Source of the DNA: Paraburkholderia phenazinium
GTDB taxonomy: Bacteria; Pseudomonadota; Gammaproteobacteria; Burkholderiales; Burkholderiaceae
Assembly (NCBI RefSeq): GCF_900141745.1
Contig: NZ_FSRM01000001.1
Span: forward strand, 1,674,001 to 1,738,000
Direction: 5' to 3'
DNA: 64,000 nucleotides
Shown here: in pieces, positions 24,673-32,894 of the stretch
Numbering within the stretch: position 1 is the first letter of the stretch
Layout: each line of letters begins with the position of its first letter
Translations under genes and position numbers: made by a program
The notes under the pieces: generated by a model
What the model was told of the DNA's origin: nothing
Database searches by the model: none
What the model saw: only the letters and a program-made list of their open reading frames with translations

Positions 24673-24975
24673 TCACCGGAATACGCGGCTCCATAACGCG
24701 GTCACGACAGCCACGAAAATCTCTCGGAGAGAGGCTTCATGGTAGGTATCAAGCGTACTAAGCGGCGGAGACTCCCGAGCGGGCAGCCCCCGGAGAACCC
24801 GAACTTTGCGGCGCAACCACGCCGAACGTGCTGCGCGAGCGAATGCCCTCTCAGCCTCCTGCGGCAGGTCCGTGACAATGTCAAATTCCCGGCCGTCGAT
24901 GTATCCCGACAACGAATATTTCCTAGACTGTTGCGTCATCCAGGCCACATAGCCCCATGCAAAGACTTGGGTCAC
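24673..24975 (-). CDS. Small hypothetical protein
   Basis: This 100-residue protein has an amphipathic, Ala/Arg-rich centre (EAERAFARAARSAWLRRK) and a hydrophobic C-terminal helix (IFVAVVTALWSRVFR). The true start may be the second methionine (MTQQSRKYSLSG). A 15-base string at its start (ACCCAAGTCTTTGCA) recurs in the minus strand near 27080-27094, hinting at shared or duplicated sequence. No function can be given. Confidence 0.45.
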   Translation of the reverse strand: MTQVFAWGYVAWMTQQSRKYSLSGYIDGREFDIVTDLPQEAERAFARAARSAWLRRKVRVLRGLPARESPPLSTLDTYHEASLREIFVAVVTALWSRVFR

Positions 24976-25136
24976 TTCGCCTCCTTCGTCGACATCGCAA
25001 GTTTCACGATGAGTTGATACGAATCACAAACAATCTCGTCGGCGCCATTGACAGAATCTGCGTCCGATTCCTGCCGACAAGCCACACGCAGTTTTGGCGC
25101 CCCTGCGACTTCGCCGATACGCGGACGTAAGCAGAT

Positions 25137-25922
25137 TCATCCCTCGGCGCTAATTTCCGGTACACGAAAGACAGTACTTACCGGACGGCGCTTGACCAGT
25201 CCCCGGCTGTGTTTCAGTGGTCGTGCACGACGCACCTCCACTTTCACCAGACGCCCGAGCGGCCCCGCTGGCATGGAAAGAATTGTGTCCGCCAAATCGG
25301 GGGCGAGCAGGCAAATCACGAATGCCATGCGCGCGATTCTTGCCCGCACTGTATTTTTGAGGCCATTCGTACGTCGACCGACATTAATCCGGCCGTAGCG
25401 TATTGACTTACCACCTTGTCCACCAACGCGTATATACGTGGCGTCAATGTGTAGACCAAACGTTCTCAGGTCAACCTGACGAAGCTTCGAAATATCGGGT
25501 GGCAACCAGCCCTCAGAAAGAACCTCGTTGCTTGCCCAAGGAGATTCCGATGGCAGCGAGTCTGAACTGATTCCGGCTGCCGCATGAGCGAGAGTGTCGG
25601 CCCATATCGACTGCGCCGAACCGGGCTCATCAATCACGGCGCGCAGGCTCGGAGAGTCATCAAGAATGTCGGCAACATCCAGCCGTTGTGCTTCAATCCG
25701 TGCCGAGCGACTGCTACTTCGTTCTGCCGGCAGATAGCTCCACTTGAGCAAGCTGGCGAGCAGGACCGACATTCGTTTGATGAGCTCGCGAACTTCTTCC
25801 TTCGCGACATTTTCAATTTCATCGGCCAAGTGCTCGATGTCGAGGAGGTCAAACCGGCCCTCCCGCAAAAATCGAGCTTGTTCGAAAGCCCAGGCATAGA
25901 CGTCTTCATCGTAGGCTGGCAT
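25137..25922 (-). CDS. DUF29 protein with C-terminal extension resembling a serine-recombinase tail
   Basis: The protein has 261 residues. Residues 1-145 are a DUF29 domain (YDEDVYAWAFEQARFLREG, DIEHLADEIENVAKEE). DUF29 proteins normally end there, as does the paralogue immediately upstream at 150 residues. The remaining ~115 residues, including VRARIARMAFVICLLAPDL and ADTILSMPAG, resemble the C-terminal end of large serine recombinases (typically RLxRLxxLAPDIVEAIL). I infer that a DUF29 gene was joined in frame to a recombinase remnant. DUF29 has no established biochemical role. It is last in the minus-strand gene train. Confidence 0.7.
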   Translation of the reverse strand: MPAYDEDVYAWAFEQARFLREGRFDLLDIEHLADEIENVAKEEVRELIKRMSVLLASLLKWSYLPAERSSSRSARIEAQRLDVADILDDSPSLRAVIDEPGSAQSIWADTLAHAAAGISSDSLPSESPWASNEVLSEGWLPPDISKLRQVDLRTFGLHIDATYIRVGGQGGKSIRYGRINVGRRTNGLKNTVRARIARMAFVICLLAPDLADTILSMPAGPLGRLVKVEVRRARPLKHSRGLVKRRPVSTVFRVPEISAEG

Positions 25923-25982
25923 ATAAACTCCGTGGACGACACTATCTACAGCATTGCCGAATAGCCGACCCGAAATAGAAGT

Positions 25983-26435
25983 TCAACCGCCGGTTCCTGA
26001 CTCATCCACAGCGGGCAGCCAGCCTCGAGACAACACGTCGTCAATCGACCATGGACACTCATCTGGAAAGTAGTCTCGTTGGCTCTCGGTCGTAACTTCA
26101 GAAAGCGCCCTTTCCCATACCAACTGATAGTTGCTGGGGTCGTCCGTGGTGTTGCCAAAGCTAGGAGACTCCTGCAGCCCCTCAAGAACCGCTGACCGCT
26201 CTGCCTCAATCATTGCCCTCAGACCATCAGTGCGCTCGGTGGGCAGGTATCGCCACCTAAATAGATGCACCAGAAGTTTGACCGTCCGGTCAACAAGCAC
26301 GTGTAGTTTTGCCTTCGCAACTTTGTCAAGCTCACCTGTAAGGTGTTCGATGTCCAGGAGTTCAATGCGACGCTCCCGTAGAAATCGTATTTGTTCGTGC
26401 GCCCATGCGTAGAAGTCTTCGTCGTATGCTGGCAT
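25983..26435 (-). CDS. DUF29 domain protein
   Basis: This 150-residue protein has the usual DUF29 length and pattern: YDEDFYAWAHEQIRFLRERR, LDIEHLTGELDKVAKAK, a middle helical LLVHLFRWRYLPTER, and a C-terminal DECPWSIDDVLSRGWLP. It is a tandem paralogue of the next gene, 60 bases apart, on the same strand. The function of the family is unknown. It is frequent in cyanobacteria and in mobile regions of proteobacteria. Confidence 0.82.
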   Translation of the reverse strand: MPAYDEDFYAWAHEQIRFLRERRIELLDIEHLTGELDKVAKAKLHVLVDRTVKLLVHLFRWRYLPTERTDGLRAMIEAERSAVLEGLQESPSFGNTTDDPSNYQLVWERALSEVTTESQRDYFPDECPWSIDDVLSRGWLPAVDESGTGG

Positions 26436-26482
26436 GTAGGTTTCCTAAAAACAATTCCTGCGACATGTTCGATAAAGGAGTG

Positions 26483-26614
26483 TTATCTCCGAATGATTGC
26501 GACCACTAGGAAGATGCCAGCTATCAGCCCGAGTATCTCGGCAAATCGCCCGACCCACAGGATGACGCAATCAACATTTTTCTGCGACGATGCAAACCGA
26601 AATAGCCATTTCAT
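26483..26614 (-). CDS. 43-residue single-TM protein (paralogue 1 of 3)
   Basis: This short gene encodes MKWLFRFASSQKNVD, then one hydrophobic helix (ILGLIAGIFLVVAII) and a basic end RR. A GAGG ribosome-binding element precedes the ATG by a few bases. Two genes with the same N-terminal signature lie at 26883-27035 and 27161-27292. A basic amphipathic start plus one TM is what is seen in small toxins of type I systems and in small membrane regulators. Confidence 0.65.
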   Translation of the reverse strand: MKWLFRFASSQKNVDCVILWVGRFAEILGLIAGIFLVVAIIRR

Positions 26615-26662
26615 AGTTGCCTCAGCCGGCTCGGACGTTGGGTTCGGATAGCGAGTGCGACC

Positions 26663-26875
26663 TCATAGGCCGAGTGGGTCATTGTCTTCGGTTTGCGAAT
26701 CGAGCCACTCTTTGGCAGCGCGCTTCCTGTCCGCTGCATATTTCTCAACGGATGCGTCGTCGATTTCGTAGTCACCGTTCTCGATGGGAGTGCCGGTCAG
26801 AGCGCCACGCTCAACGAGAACCCGAACGTGCGGACGGCTTACGAAAAGGTACTTGGCTGCTTCCATAACGTTCAT
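26663..26875 (-). CDS. Small HTH (excisionase/HTH_17-like) DNA-binding protein
   Basis: The 70 residues open MNVMEAAKYLFVSRPHVRVL, a winged-helix HTH of the excisionase/MerR-like type. A shortened wing (GDYEIDDASVEKY) and an acidic C-terminal tail (TEDNDPLGL) follow. This is the architecture of antitoxins and excisionases. No PIN-type toxin follows; instead a 43-residue membrane protein lies 48 bases downstream and another ends 7 bases upstream. It may regulate this operon. Confidence 0.7.
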   Translation of the reverse strand: MNVMEAAKYLFVSRPHVRVLVERGALTGTPIENGDYEIDDASVEKYAADRKRAAKEWLDSQTEDNDPLGL

Positions 26876-26882
26876 GTGGCCC

Positions 26883-27035
26883 TCAACGGACTAGCATGTA
26901 GATGACGAATGCGACAGCGGACACTATGCAGAGCAATGAGACACCCCCACCTAGCCAAATCGTCACGCGGTCAACGTTCCTTTGCGACGAGGTGAAGCGG
27001 AGGAGCCATTTCGAAAAAGGGTTGAGCTGCTTCAT
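26883..27035 (-). CDS. 50-residue single-TM protein (paralogue 2 of 3)
   Basis: The reading MKQLNPFSKWLLRFTSSQRN is followed by VDRVTIWLGG and a hydrophobic helix (LLCIVSAVAFVIYMLV). The segment KWLLRFTSSQRNVD matches KWLFRFASSQKNVD in the gene at 26483. An in-frame ATG further upstream at 27164 would overlap the stop of paralogue 3 and extend the protein to 93 residues. I prefer 27035 because similarity begins there. It ends 7 bases before the HTH gene, so co-translation is likely. Confidence 0.62.
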   Translation of the reverse strand: MKQLNPFSKWLLRFTSSQRNVDRVTIWLGGGVSLLCIVSAVAFVIYMLVR

Positions 27036-27160
27036 CTCATGCCTCGGTCGGTACGGATGCCGTGTCGCTCCTACCACGTGCAAAGACTTGGGTACCGCGT
27101 CGGAGCAGAGTCCTGACTGCAGCGTCCTCTGGAAATCGCCATAAATCCAAGCGATTGCTT

Positions 27161-27292
27161 TCATTTGAAAACCTTGGGGACCAGTATCACGAGAACGAGG
27201 ACCAAGCCGAGTAAGGCGATGGCCCCGCCGAACCATTTCGCAACACCATCGATGTTCTTCTGCGATGAAGCGAAACGGGTTAGCCACTTCAT
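27161..27292 (-). CDS. 43-residue single-TM protein (paralogue 3 of 3)
   Basis: The start reads MKWLTRFASSQKNID and leads into GVAKWFGGAIALLG and a hydrophobic helix (LVLVLVILV) ending in KVFK. It has the same length and N-terminal signature as the gene at 26483. It lies downstream of the 27324-27773 gene on the same strand with a 31-base gap. The three copies are diverged, so they are not a recent tandem duplication. Confidence 0.65.
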   Translation of the reverse strand: MKWLTRFASSQKNIDGVAKWFGGAIALLGLVLVLVILVPKVFK

Positions 27293-27323
27293 GTGGGAGC
27301 CCGCCTGGTCAATGTCGATGGCA

Positions 27324-27773
27324 CTATCTACGTCCAGCTAAAAAATCGGTCCAATCCCATGCGTAGACGCAGTCCATGGGTTGTGGGTCTTCTTCAATTA
27401 CGGGACGTGTCGAATGAGCCATGCGTTTTTGGAACAGGCTTCGCGCAGGCTCCGGTATCTCCCGAAGCCGCACGTACGGCGTGTTACCGAGGGAGGTGCG
27501 TATGGGTACATCGAGTTGTTGTGGGCGTGGAGGCAGTTCCTCCTTCCCTGTCAGCGCGACCGCAACTGAGCGAGCTACAAGGTCCCACAGGCTAGAGGCG
27601 TAGCGCGGGTAGCGCTCTAGGGACCCGCATATTCTTCCATGCGGTTCCTCGCTGAGTTCGACCCGATAGTCCGCAAGAGGACCGCTTCGCACCCGGCCAA
27701 TCTTCGCAGTAGCCAATACGCGGCTGCCGCTCTCGCGACCGTCAGGCCATATTTCGACAGTTACTTTGAGCAT
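27324..27773 (-). CDS. Hypothetical protein
   Basis: This 149-residue protein has a beta-rich N-terminal part (MLKVTVEIWPDGRE, ADYRVELSEEPHGRI) and a C-terminal acidic end with several Trp (YAWDWTDFLAG). I do not recognise the family. It is part of the minus-strand gene train from 28.7 to 25.1 kb. The following small membrane-protein gene starts 31 bases beyond its stop. Confidence 0.6.
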   Translation of the reverse strand: MLKVTVEIWPDGRESGSRVLATAKIGRVRSGPLADYRVELSEEPHGRICGSLERYPRYASSLWDLVARSVAVALTGKEELPPRPQQLDVPIRTSLGNTPYVRLREIPEPARSLFQKRMAHSTRPVIEEDPQPMDCVYAWDWTDFLAGRR

Positions 27774-27872
27774 CGAAGGTGTACCTCGGTCTCAGTATCA
27801 CTTGAGAAAATTGAAAAGCAGGACGGCCATGGCCGAAAGATTCGAGGTGCCGAGTTAATCTGGTTCGCAAAA

Positions 27873-28154
27873 CTACATGTTTTCATCCTTGTGTACCTCG
27901 ACGAGCCACTCTCGAATTCGCTGCTGAGCGCCTTTATCGCTGATGCCGCGGCTAGAGTCCAGAAGCAAAAAGTTTCGCATCAGTTGGCCAGGCTCACGAC
28001 CGAAGTGGTATTCGAATAGCGGCCTTCCGGATTCGGGAGACACCTGACCATCTACATCAACAACCGCGTGGCCAACGTGCAGGGTTCCGTAAAAATTGAG
28101 AAACAGCGTCGGCGTGGTTCGCTCGGGAATGGTTTTCGGCGTTGCAGTTTTCAT
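27873..28154 (-). CDS. Short HAD-like protein with altered catalytic motif (likely degenerate)
   Basis: This 93-residue protein contains TPTLFLNFYGTLHVGH and GRPLFEYHF, the pattern of the HAD domain found in nucleic-acid-repair-associated proteins (normally LFLDFDGVLHP...GRPLFE). The two catalytic Asp of DxD are replaced by Asn and Tyr, and the protein stops at about half the family length. Activity as a phosphatase is therefore unlikely. The start overlaps the stop of the upstream gene (ATGA), so it is translationally coupled. Confidence 0.5.
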   Translation of the reverse strand: MKTATPKTIPERTTPTLFLNFYGTLHVGHAVVDVDGQVSPESGRPLFEYHFGREPGQLMRNFLLLDSSRGISDKGAQQRIREWLVEVHKDENM

Positions 28155-28708
28155 AAGTTCGCCGTTATAACTTCACCATCAAAGGAATCGGGCATCAGCT
28201 TAGGAGCAATGCATTCGTCGCAATAGACGTGCTGCCAATATCCTTCCCTGAAGGTGCCGGGCGAGCCGCAGCGTTCGCACAAGGTGCGCGCATGAGACTG
28301 CGCTCCCTTGATAATTTCTTCGATGCGTCTTGAAGTCACCGGGCGACAAAGATAGCCGCCGACCACCGATATCTCCAAGCGCCCCGACGCTCCATGGATG
28401 TCAGAGCAAAAATGCATGATTGGGTACGCGGACGTAAACGTTGGCGATATCGGCCGCAGCACGTCGTAGTCCAAGGACGCAATATTCTCAGGTACGCGAA
28501 CCTGGTTACACCACTCCGAGTTAAGTTCCTGCTCAATTTCTTGCGCGGCCACCTCAATGACGGAATACCAACCAAGGCCGCACTGAATACCTAGGAGTGC
28601 AAGATTTGACGGATATGCCACCGGGTAGTGCACTGAGCGAAAGAACAAGGGAAATTTCGAAAATAACTTTTGTTGGTACTGCATGGCCAGCCATGTGCGA
28701 AAGTCCAT
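28151..28708 (-). CDS. Hypothetical protein with C-terminal zinc ribbon
   Basis: From the ATG at 28708 the protein is 185 residues: MDFRTWLAMQYQQKLFSKFP at the start, a central GLGWYSVIEVAAQEIEQEL segment, and a C-terminal CERCGSPG...YCDEC zinc ribbon. The pattern is that of a widespread uncharacterised family in which a GWYxII segment precedes a CxxCG ribbon. The frame stays open upstream to 28957, with a TTG near 28768 behind a purine-rich AGAGGGAGG, so the start may be there. It is the first gene of the minus-strand train and coupled to the HAD-like gene. Confidence 0.55.
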   Translation of the reverse strand: MDFRTWLAMQYQQKLFSKFPLFFRSVHYPVAYPSNLALLGIQCGLGWYSVIEVAAQEIEQELNSEWCNQVRVPENIASLDYDVLRPISPTFTSAYPIMHFCSDIHGASGRLEISVVGGYLCRPVTSRRIEEIIKGAQSHARTLCERCGSPGTFREGYWQHVYCDECIAPKLMPDSFDGEVITANL

Positions 28709-29018
28709 GCCAATGGCACGCGTGTCTGTGTGTGCCTCCGCTTCACGTTCTGTCCGACGAGAATTCAACGGCGACCTCCCTCTTTCATTTAACATGGGCC
28801 AACTGCATTTGTGACCCTGTCTGATTTCACGGTTGGCTGCGATGGGCGAGCTGAACCGTTCAACGGGCCCGAATTTGCCTTTTTGGGCTATACCAACGTG
28901 CTTGCGGCTTGCCTGCTCGCGAGTCGCAACGCGAGGCCTGCACGTCCGGAAAAGCACCGTTGCGTGCGTGAATCACGCCTCTAAAGCCAAGAAAAATGAT
29001 GCGACGCTTCAATATATG

Positions 29019-29051
29019 ACGTTTGCGCTATATTTTATACGTTTACGCTAT
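29019..29051. promoter_or_regulatory. Paired direct-repeat operator before the XRE regulator
   Basis: ACGTTTGCGCTAT (29019-29031) and ACGTTTACGCTAT (29039-29051) are 12/13 identical and spaced exactly 20 bases, two helical turns. They sit 56-88 bases before the XRE start codon, with an AT-rich TATATTTTATA between. Autorepression by the adjacent regulator is likely. Confidence 0.6.
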
Positions 29052-29106
29052 GTACGCAAGACCCAGGAATCGGAAGACTGTCGTCTTTGATATCTTTCGA
29101 GCATTC

Positions 29107-29352
29107 ATGCAGCTAGTGGAGGCCTTTGGGCTGGTCGTGCGCGCCGCACGCGAGCGACAAAAACTGACTCAGTCCCAGTTGGCAGAGAGAGCAGACCTGC
29201 ATTGGACTGCGGTGAGCCACATCGAGAGAGGCACCCGCCCCGCCCACCTCGCGACGCTGGAGTCAATATCGACCGGTCTTGGCATTTCGCTGTCGAAGCT
29301 AATTCACCGCGCGGAAGAACTCCAGATTAAAGAGAGTCAAGCAGAAAAATAG
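29107..29352 (+). CDS. XRE-family transcriptional regulator
   Basis: This compact 81-residue HTH_3 protein reads GLVVRAARERQKLTQSQLAE, then WTAVSHIERGTRPAHLATLE, the canonical Cro/CI helix-turn-helix, and a short Lys/Glu tail. The ATG at 29107 gives the usual length of such regulators; the frame is open further upstream through the operator repeats, which argues against earlier starts. It diverges from the 28.7 kb gene train and may control both directions. Confidence 0.82.
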   Translation: MQLVEAFGLVVRAARERQKLTQSQLAERADLHWTAVSHIERGTRPAHLATLESISTGLGISLSKLIHRAEELQIKESQAEK

Positions 29353-29564
29353 CCGGATAGATTAGGCGCCAAGCGCAAGTAACAAATGCATTCTGGCGGC
29401 AGCGGGCTTAGATGCGTCAGGCAGATGCGGTTCTTCAAAAACAGTCCAACTCTGCGCACTGTGTACCTGCTGGCTAGGAATTGTTTCTGGAACTGCAAAT
29501 TCCCCCATGTGCCATGAGGGACAAGCTTTCAAGAGGGAAAAGCTGTTAAGTTGACACCGTGTGG

Positions 29565-30463
29565 CCGACAGAGAACCAATGGTGCGACTTCGCGACTTTG
29601 TCCACAATCTGCAGGTCGACGCCGAGCGCGTTGCCGCTTTCGCGCAGCGCGCCGCGCGGTCGGTATCGACACTGCCGCCGCGATGGCCGCTCGGCCGCGC
29701 CCGTACTTCCGGTAGATGTACTGGATGACTTCTTCGCGACGCTGGTGCTCGAAGTCCACGTCGATGTCTGGCGGCTCGCCACGTTCCTTGCTGATGAAGC
29801 GCTCGAACAGCATATTGCCGTGCGACGGGTCGACTTCCGTCACACCGAGGCAGTAACAGACCCCACTGTTAGCAGCCGACCCGCGTCCCTGACACAGGAT
29901 GTGCTGGCTGCGCGCGAAGCGCACGATGTCGTACACCGTGAGGAAATAGGCCTCATATTCGAGTTCGCGGATGAGCTGCAGCTCGTGCTCAATCTGCTCC
30001 TGCACGCTGAGTGGAATGCCGCCGGGATAGCGACGGTGTGCGCCGATGTACGTCTCCTGCCGCAAATACGCTTCGTGCGTGAAGCCGTCGGGTACAAGCT
30101 CGTCCGGATATTCGTAGCGAAGCTCGTCGAGCGAGAACTGGCATCGCTCGAGAATGTTGAGCGTTTCGTACAGCGCGCGCGTCGGATACAGGTTGCCGAG
30201 CCGGAAGCGAGAACGCAGATGGCCCTCGGCATTCGGCGCGAGGTCGTAGCCGCATTCTGCGATGGTCTTGCGCAGCCGGATTGCCGTCATCGTGTCCTAT
30301 AGGGGCTTTCGCGACCGGACGTGCATGAGGACATTGCCCGTCGCCACCACCGGCACCCGATACTGCTCCGCCACATGTTCGACGATGCCGCGATGAATGT
30401 CGTCCATCGCGCGCTGGTGCAGCGTGAGGCCTACCCATGCCCGGTCCGCAAATGCTCGCCGCC
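29565..30463 (-). pseudogene. dnaE2 fragment (second copy, inactivated)
   Basis: About 300 codons correspond to residues ~165-460 of DnaE2. They run from RRAFADRAWVGLTLHQRAMD through [18 protein letters not shown] and the catalytic PDIDVDF to VAKSHHWF. Both ends are missing. An amber TAG at 30298-30300 replaces the Gln of RKPLQDTMTAI. A frameshift near 29670 separates the [19 protein letters not shown] part from [11 protein letters not shown]. It is clearly diverged from the intact copy at 14335-17484, so it is an older or different-origin copy rather than a fresh duplicate. Confidence 0.9.
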
Positions 30464-30795
30464 ATAAGGAATCAGAGTCGGACGGCAGTATTAAAGCTCC
30501 GCGTGTTCATTGTGCAACCTGGCTTATCCCGTTCGAAAGTTAGCGCTTAGCAACTTTCTTTGTTGAGCGTGACCGAGAATTTTCTACTCGAGACTTATGA
30601 CGTTTCGTTTGGCGTCATTGGAAGCGCTTAGGGCGTAACGTGGGAAGGCGTGCCGTGGGCCGGCGATTCTCCAGCTGAACACGGCACGACGCCAATTACG
30701 TGGTTTGATTTGAAAGATGGCGTGCATCTTCCCGGGCTATGCCCGTCTACCAAAAGGGACGCGGTTCGCACCTCTGCTGATGGAAAGCAAAGATT
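30464..30795. other. Spacer between the dnaE2 remnant and the radical SAM gene
   Basis: About 330 bases have no gene. AGCGCTTAG occurs at 30543-30551 and 30625-30633, and a short inverted repeat ATGACG/CGTCAT lies at 30597-30619. I attach no function to these. Confidence 0.4.
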
Positions 30796-31860
30796 TTAAA
30801 AGAGGCTCATTTGAGGATGTGGAGCAATCGGCCGTCTGAAAAGCTCAGTCGTAAGTGGTCGGCGGCTTTCATTGAGTCCAAGCCTCGCGCATGCTTTCTT
30901 AAAGCGCTGTTGAATCAGGTCGGCATGAATTCCGCTGCCGCGCATGCGAGTTCGAAAATCGGAGTCATAGTCTTTTCCTCCCCGCATTTGCCGAACCAAG
31001 CTCATGACATGCTTAGCTTTCAATGGGTGGTGAACCTCCAGCCATTCTTGGAAAAGGTTTGTCACCTCAAGTGGCAAGCGCAGTGCGACATAAGCGGCGT
31101 GCATTGCACCTGCCGCTCTAGCGTGCTCAAGAATTTTCTCCATGTCATGGTCGGTCAATGCGGGAATAATCGGCGCGACCATCACGCCAGTCGGAATCCC
31201 GGCCTCCGTTAATTCCCTTATTGCTTCCAATCGCTTGCTCGGTGTGCTCGCCCTGGGTTCTAACGTCCGGGCAATATCCCGGTCAAGCGTGGTCACAGAC
31301 ATGAATACCCGTGCTAAATTTTTCTGGGCCATCCGGGCAAGGATTTCGATGTCGCGAGTTACCAACGCCGATTTCGTAGTTATTGCCACCGGGTTGTTGA
31401 ACTCTTCCAACACCTTGAGGATGGACTCGGTTATTAGTAGCTTCCGTTCCAACGGCTGGTAAGGGTCGGTGTTCGTTCCGAGTGCAATCAGCTTTGGCTC
31501 ATACGACTTTTTTTCAAGCGTTTGCCGCAAAACCTCCGCGGCGTTTTCCTTCGCGAAAATTTTCGTCTCAAAATCGAGCCCGGGCGACAGATTCAAATAA
31601 GCGTGGGAGGGCCGCGCATAACAATAGACGCACCCGTGCTCACATCCCCTGTAAGCATTTACAGATTGCTCGAACGGGATGTCGGGCGACTGGTTGCTGG
31701 AAATAATCGTCTTGGCTCGTTCAACGAAAACGACGGTGCGAGTTTTCGGCTCCTCGTCCGGCGACGCCTGCGACCATTCGTCGCACACGGTTTCCCGTAC
31801 GTGCGATTCGAATCGAGGCGTCGCGTTCGAAACGCTGCCGCGACCTTTCTGCGGATTCAT
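30796..31860 (-). CDS. PA0069-family radical SAM protein (complete, SOS-controlled)
   Basis: This 354-residue protein is related to spore photoproduct lyase-type radical SAM enzymes. The SAM-cluster motif CEHGCVYC (CxxxCxxC) is followed by YARPSHAYLNLSPGLDFE, with TTLDRDIARTLEPR in the barrel and RGGKDYDSDF near the C-terminus. The ATG at 31860 is preferred over the upstream TTG because AGGGG lies eight bases ahead of it. A near-consensus LexA box ends 14 bases before this ATG. The Pseudomonas aeruginosa homologue PA0069 is, to my knowledge, in the LexA regulon. The role is probably DNA lesion-related but not established. Confidence 0.9.
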   Translation of the reverse strand: MNPQKGRGSVSNATPRFESHVRETVCDEWSQASPDEEPKTRTVVFVERAKTIISSNQSPDIPFEQSVNAYRGCEHGCVYCYARPSHAYLNLSPGLDFETKIFAKENAAEVLRQTLEKKSYEPKLIALGTNTDPYQPLERKLLITESILKVLEEFNNPVAITTKSALVTRDIEILARMAQKNLARVFMSVTTLDRDIARTLEPRASTPSKRLEAIRELTEAGIPTGVMVAPIIPALTDHDMEKILEHARAAGAMHAAYVALRLPLEVTNLFQEWLEVHHPLKAKHVMSLVRQMRGGKDYDSDFRTRMRGSGIHADLIQQRFKKACARLGLNESRRPLTTELFRRPIAPHPQMSLF

Positions 31861-31874
31861 GGCCAAACCCCTGA

Positions 31875-31894
31875 TACTGTATGTTTATACAGTA
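31875..31894. promoter_or_regulatory. LexA (SOS) box for the PA0069-family gene
   Basis: TACTGTATGTTTATACAGTA differs at only two central positions from the SOS consensus TACTGTATATATATACAGTA. It lies 14 bases before the ATG at 31860, exactly the spacing of the imuA box at 18283. Confidence 0.92.
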
Positions 31895-31960
31895 CATCCC
31901 GGAGGCACGCATTTGCAAGGGTGTTTATGAAGTGAACAAAGTTCTTGACGTATAAATTGG

Positions 31961-32824
31961 GGCTGCATCTATTGCTTCGCGCGACCTACCCATAGTTATC
32001 TGGGGCTATCGCCGGGACTCGATTTCGAGAGCCGCATTTACGCCAAGGTCAACGCGCCGGAACTGCTCGAACGGGAGCTTTCGAAGAAGTCGTACGTGCC
32101 GGAGCCGATCGCACTCGGCGTCAATACGGATGCCTGGCAGCCGGTCGAACGCGAGTTGGGTCTCACGCGACGGGTAATCGAGGTGTTGCACGCGCGCGGT
32201 CATCCGTTTGCGGCTATTACCAAGTCGTCATTGATCGAGCGCGATCTGGATCTGCTTGTACCTATGGCGGAGCGCGGCCAGTTCATGGCGGCCATCACCA
32301 TCACCACGCTGGATGCCGAGATTGCCCGCACGCTCGAACCACGAGCAGCAACGCCGGCACGGCGGCTGCGCACAATCCGCACGCTGAGCGAGGCCGGAAT
32401 TCCGGTGGGCGTCAGTATTGCGCCAGTAATTCCGTTCGTCACCGAGCCTGACATGGAGCGGGTCATGGAGGCGTGTGCGGAAGCGGGGGCGACCAATGCG
32501 AGCTATATCGTGCTGCGTCTGCCGTGGGAAGTCGCGCCGCTATTCAAAGACTGGCTCGCAGCGCATTTCCCGGATCGGGCCGAGCGGGTCATGAACCGCG
32601 TGCGCGACATGCGCGGTGGCAAGGACTACGACGCCTCCTTTGCCACACGAATGAAAGGTGAGGGTTTGTGGGCCGATCTGATGAATCAGCGCTTCCATAA
32701 AGCCGCGCGTCGGCTCGGTCTGAACGAGCGTCGGCGAGGCATTCTGGATATGTCGCAGTTTGTCCGCGCGCAGCCGCCGGCGCCGATCCCGGCGCGCGAC
32801 GACGGGCAAATGGATCTCTTTTAG
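31961..32824 (+). pseudogene. PA0069-family radical SAM gene, 5' truncated at the island boundary
   Basis: From 31961 the frame reads GCIYCFARPTHSYLGLSPG and continues in register with the complete copy to the same RGGKDYDASF and MDLF ending at 32824. The bases before 31961 do not encode the expected CxxH, so the first Cys of the SAM motif and about 90 N-terminal residues are gone. This was the resident chromosomal gene; the accessory region joins inside it. A GTG at 32096 could start a shorter product, but without the cluster site it would be inactive. Confidence 0.88.
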
Positions 32825-32894
32825 CTGGGGCGTACGAGGGTTGGCGCCGTCAGCTCGTTAAATCGATCTGTTCTGCCGAAGCCCCTCGAATCGC

